Part shown: piece by piece, positions 6,501 to 7,716 of the stretch
Layout: each line of letters begins with the position of its first letter
Numbering within the stretch: position 1 is the first letter of the stretch
Source: JBLHLB01 sp047618505
GTDB lineage: Bacteria > Planctomycetota > UBA1135 > GCA-002686595
Length of the DNA: 7,716 nucleotides
Assembly: GCA_047618505.1 (NCBI GenBank)
Contig: JBLHLB010000194.1
Span: 1 to 7,716 of the forward strand
Direction of reading: 5' to 3'
Notes under the pieces: generated by a model
What the model was told of the DNA's origin: nothing
The model's database searches: none
Seen by the model: the letters and a program-made list of their open reading frames with translations, nothing else
Position numbers and translations under genes: made by a program

Positions 6501-6686
6501 CCGGCACCCACGACGAACCCGCAGTTCATCTTCCTCTCGGTTCCCATCTCTGACGAGGGACCGGGTGTTGTGGATGTGGTGTCTTTGAACGGTCTGCGCC
6601 GATTCGATACCAACCCCTTCCTCACAGGGGTTCAATCGATCCCCTGCTCGGATGCCGTGAGTCTCATGGACTACTTCCGACAGTAG
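3516..6686 (+). CDS. large secreted lipoprotein with Ig-like (Big_5-type) region and YVTN-type beta-propeller
   Basis: A 1056-residue exported protein of unknown function. The N-terminus has a basic segment (RKHR, 10-13), a hydrophobic stretch, and lipobox LTAC with lipidated Cys33. Gly follows at +2, with no Asp retention signal, so the outer membrane or surface is likely. A Gly/Ser linker comes next. Residues about 112-287 and 293-420 hold beta-sandwich-like sequence; the second has PFDGALDVDPETSILVEF, typical of Big_5-type Ig-like domains. From about 433 the sequence is propeller-like: TIYVNRGGSNPGISVIDL, then repeats near 692-731 (HFLYVADRGSNEVVVLNSNR), 733-780, 781-822 and 832-849. A Pro-rich stretch (about 595-685) contains Cys614 and Cys681; other cysteines are 386, 498, 550, 558 and 1044. 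Propellers of this type usually bind partners or act as scaffolds. TTG 3507 and ATG 3519 are alternative starts; GGGA at 3509-3512 is a weak RBS. Codon use grows more biased toward the 3' end. It stands alone on its transcript. Confidence 0.88.
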   Translation: MMHNADNSPRKHRNSAVIAGSLSLAAAFTLTACGGGGAGSGSRMDLTEASNGFGRLLPHRIYVADGNGLPTNQLLEIRDIQDLKDNATSTNGILPPIEWPLTAKLPNGDAGNHFIYARFTQPIDVNSVLDGAVSAGNAYNLTGTIAVESVDSTGTVTLVPGRAFVGGYTYGSVDPADSSRLLLEEWIGSANGLPSALDVNGETPGLGFPGTQSTTSFSGGLDLVSPNTFVFIPDIDGELTSLETFRTDAQIRIRITKSVLAVNGGALRDAGVALATVGPDTIPIEVGNAASDPAILPFDGALDVDPETSILVEFTEPIQIRSLGEFDDGTAPVLSAAIQIEFGPDGGRVQVPFHVNIESPFDLTHIELIPTYNFPGSGPIIDGLSCGSFSEIEVSINPDQFSDLSGNLNSSSPSISFTTAEGPGIVNAPVTPDTIYVNRGGSNPGISVIDLNGFGQGPGNPTYDLNNPIIEGNTNFRNNPNLALQGSIMIPSLTAGVCVFDGGSPGVFSLATDTSLNDRLIASPLLTAPSDMALGWALDLTFNNSLPFGCQAGGGNICSQTGLKIVIVASGGPSTLAPGAAGGNVPVKTVIGGPNFANWAPHPNPPPLIFPPLCLSPLLAAQEPSSIDLPLMLPPVQNLLSPGSSPLGNPDLGLAPNGILALEQNAFFQGPSPPQTSIQACNAYGIRQQIGHFLYVADRGSNEVVVLNSNRFTVIDRILVPDPTSLAMGPNLDLLAVTSSSADLVTFIDTDPSSSTFHQIVKVTPVGSGPTGIAWEGGNEDILVVNTQEGSMSVISAFSLNVRKTVTSQISNPIDVAITPRQGTFGFLRGVYFAYILNGDGSVAVFESGPDGVNGWGFDDVIGVPSYRFPRPKAIQPDILDLRSAIWVVHEDPLDTAGLPTGLGGGAISNMAITGGTSGQIPLASGAFGNPGIRDIQWSIKVSIGEGPNGLTGIPTDIAFDNQRNLAPLTNFSTVFSAGVAANVNGKSIVRVNAGPAPTTNPQFIFLSVPISDEGPGVVDVVSLNGLRRFDTNPFLTGVQSIPCSDAVSLMDYFRQ

Positions 6687-6738
6687 GTCTTTCTGACAGT
6701 AGGTCTTTCCGACAGTAGGTCCTTCCGACAGTCAGTCC
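6675..6738 (+). repeat. four tandem copies of a 16-bp unit overlapping the lipoprotein stop codon
   Basis: Copies lie at 6675-6690, 6691-6706, 6707-6722 and 6723-6738, based on TTCCGACAGTAGGTCT with one to three changes in the later copies. The first contains the final codons for Phe-Arg-Gln and the TAG. Copies 2 and 3 repeat CAGTAG; copy 4 has CAGTCA. The unit length is not a multiple of three. Slippage expansion from the gene end into the untranslated region is the simplest reading. Confidence 0.9.
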
Positions 6739-6773
6739 TTCTCCCGGTTGGGCCTTCCCTGAGCTTTGGGTCT

Positions 6774-6794
6774 CCCCGGAGGACAGCCTCGGGG
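6774..6794 (+). terminator. compact GC hairpin downstream of the lipoprotein gene
   Basis: CCCC 6774-6777 pairs with GGGG 6791-6794, and GAGG 6779-6782 pairs with CCTC 6787-6790, around an ACAG tetraloop with G6778 bulged. It is a strong stem 88 bases after the stop, but only TT follows, so it may be an end-stabilising hairpin rather than a classical terminator. Confidence 0.35.
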
Positions 6795-6813
6795 TTGTCC
6801 ACCAGGATTAGCT

Positions 6814-6876
6814 GACCCCAACGGCCCGTTCCAACTTAGGTTGGGACGGGCCGTTGTCGTCGGGTCGAGGCTTTTT
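6814..6876 (+). terminator. probable Rho-independent terminator or leader hairpin before ubiE
   Basis: AACGGCCCGTTCCAAC (6820-6835) pairs with 6840-6855 over 16 positions (15 Watson-Crick, one U-G) with a TTAG loop. A lower stem, GACCC 6814-6818 with GGGTC 6862-6866, is closed across an uneven internal loop. T5 follows at 6872-6876. GCCTCG 6786-6791 could also pair with CGAGGC 6866-6871 just before the T-run, competing with the 6774-6794 hairpin. The T-tract is short and offset. The stem is far stronger than chance, so a structured RNA is secure but its role is less so. Confidence 0.55.
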
Positions 6877-6915
6877 GGTTGGTTGGATGTTGATCGGGGA
6901 TTAGGTTTCCGGGGT

Positions 6916-7650
6916 ATGCCCGAGGCGACACAAGTTCGATCGATGTTCGCGCGCATTGCGCGGCGCTATGACCTGCTCAACCACGTGCTTTCCTTGGGGA
7001 TTGACCGTGGTTGGAGACGGACCGTTCTACGGCGAGCGGGCAGGCTCGAGGGCAAGGTCGCCGTTGATGTGGCCGCGGGCACAGGGGACCTGACTTTCGT
7101 CCTGGAAAAAGCGGGTGCAAAGACCCTGGGCGTCGACTTCACCCACGAGATGCTGGTCTTGGCGGAGGGCAAGCGCGGAACACGGCCCTGCCTCTTTGTG
7201 GATGGGGATGCACTACGCCTGCCCCTCGGTGATGACGTCGCGGACGTTTCGACGATCGCCTTCGGTCTTCGCAACCTTGAGGATCGCGTACGCGGCCTGG
7301 CGGAATTGGCGCGAATTGTGCGACCCGGTGGCCAGGTCTTGGTGCTGGAATTCAGCATGCCCACGGGGCGTATCCTCGGAGCGGGCTATTCCTTCTACTT
7401 CCGGCGAGTCCTGCCTTTGATCGGCGGTTGGATCTCCGGCGACGCTGGCGCCTACAGGTACCTGCCAGAGACCGTTCAGGAATGGCCGGAGCCTGAAATC
7501 TTGCAGGGAGAAATGGAATCGATAGGGCTCGTGGACTGTGGCTTTCAGCGCCTTTCCGGTGGCATCGCCTGTCTTTCCTACGGCACTGTCCCCGTTGATA
7601 CTGGCCCCGTTGATACTGGCCCCGTTGATACTGGCCCCGGTGGGCACTAG
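6916..7650 (+). CDS. ubiE: UbiE/MenG family demethylmenaquinone/2-polyprenyl-benzoquinol C-methyltransferase
   Basis: This SAM-dependent enzyme performs the ring C-methylation of menaquinone and/or ubiquinone biosynthesis. The 244 residues show the full family signature: MFARIARRYDLLNHVLSLGIDRGWR (from residue 10), SAM motif I DVAAGTGDLT (51-60), acidic ribose-contact Asp74 in GVDFT, GDALRLPL (97-104), AFGLRN (115-120), RPGGQVLVLEFSMP (136-149), FYFRRVLPLIGG (160-171), AYRYLPETV (179-187) and GGIACL (215-220). Family members normally end shortly after the last motif. Here an extra tail contains three PVDTG repeats (226-240). ATG 6916 is chosen because conservation begins there. The frame is open back to TTG 6766, but that part contains the hairpins. 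The RBS is weak (AGG about ten bases upstream). The next ORF begins 15 bases after the stop, suggesting an operon. Menaquinone or ubiquinone cannot be decided from sequence. Confidence 0.95.
   Translation: MPEATQVRSMFARIARRYDLLNHVLSLGIDRGWRRTVLRRAGRLEGKVAVDVAAGTGDLTFVLEKAGAKTLGVDFTHEMLVLAEGKRGTRPCLFVDGDALRLPLGDDVADVSTIAFGLRNLEDRVRGLAELARIVRPGGQVLVLEFSMPTGRILGAGYSFYFRRVLPLIGGWISGDAGAYRYLPETVQEWPEPEILQGEMESIGLVDCGFQRLSGGIACLSYGTVPVDTGPVDTGPVDTGPGGH
7591..7635 (+). repeat. three perfect 15-bp tandem repeats in the ubiE 3' end
   Basis: CCCGTTGATACTGGC is repeated exactly at 7591-7605, 7606-7620 and 7621-7635, followed by a degenerate start of a fourth copy. It is in frame and encodes PVDTG three times. 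Exact identity including codons points to recent slippage, and the copy number can change without breaking the frame. Confidence 0.97.
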
Positions 7651-7665
7651 CGGAGCCGAAATAAG

Positions 7666-7716
7666 ATGAGCTGGTACGCCGACGAAGATGAAGAATGGGA
7701 AGAGGACGAGCAGGAT
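7666..7716 (+). CDS. start of an acidic protein, 3' truncated by window edge
   Basis: ATG 7666 opens a frame of 17 codons reaching the end of the window without a stop. GGAG at 7652-7655 lies ten bases upstream, just after the ubiE stop. The visible residues (MSWYADEDEEWEEDEQD) are dominated by Asp and Glu. Short acidic leaders of this kind precede zinc-ribbon modules in some small bacterial proteins, but no Cys is visible here, so that is only a suggestion. Tight spacing suggests co-transcription with ubiE. Confidence 0.55.
   Translation, partial: MSWYADEDEEWEEDEQD

Noticed and set aside
4515..6635. Long antisense ORFs within the lipoprotein gene
   Set aside because: They are codon-aligned complements of the sense frame, open only because TTA, CTA and TCA are rare there. 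The translations are charged, low-meaning sequence with no motifs.
6675..6738. CRISPR-like array
   Set aside because: The 16-bp units are directly adjacent with no spacers, and there are no cas genes nearby.
6766..6915. 50-residue N-terminal extension of UbiE from TTG 6766
   Set aside because: It would translate through two strong hairpins, reads as Gly/Pro-rich filler, and UbiE conservation starts at ATG 6916.

Overview
The window is G+C-rich bacterial chromosomal DNA with dense, mostly housekeeping coding. I see no phage, plasmid, CRISPR, rRNA or tRNA signature. The taxon cannot be fixed from this sequence alone. RuvB wording such as GATTREGLLSAPF, a four-cysteine mini-protein, poorly defined Shine-Dalgarno sites and a very large glycine-linked lipoprotein with Ig-like and beta-propeller sequence would fit Planctomycetota or a neighbouring group of Gram-negative environmental bacteria. 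That is an impression, not an assignment.

Layout from left to right. Bases 1-117 are the 3' end of an unrecognised plus-strand gene. Bases 263-427 encode a 54-residue Cys-rich mini-protein. A 168-bp near-palindromic MITE-like element (451-618) fills the gap before the convergent minus-strand pair ruvB-tgt (1842-3014 and 687-1832). These encode the Holliday-junction helicase RuvB and tRNA-guanine transglycosylase, and look like a shortened form of the widespread ruvA-ruvB-queA-tgt cluster. A roughly 450-bp divergent intergenic region follows, with a good sigma-54-like promoter match (3197-3213) pointing toward the next gene.

Bases 3516-6686 encode a 1056-residue secreted lipoprotein: signal peptide with lipobox, Ig-like region, then YVTN-type beta-propeller. 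Four 16-bp tandem repeats begin inside its last codons and run past its stop. Two strong hairpins (6774-6794 and 6814-6876) separate it from ubiE/menG (6916-7650), the quinone C-methyltransferase, whose C-terminus carries a three-copy 15-bp in-frame repeat. Fifteen bases later an acidic ORF begins and runs off the window.

Functionally, ruvB and tgt are probably co-transcribed (9-nt gap), and ubiE and the last ORF are probably co-transcribed. The lipoprotein appears to be its own transcription unit. I did not find a convincing new multi-gene system. The most unusual signals are the strand-asymmetric palindrome, the sigma-54-like promoter before a giant lipoprotein, and the short tandem repeats at the 3' ends of two neighbouring genes.
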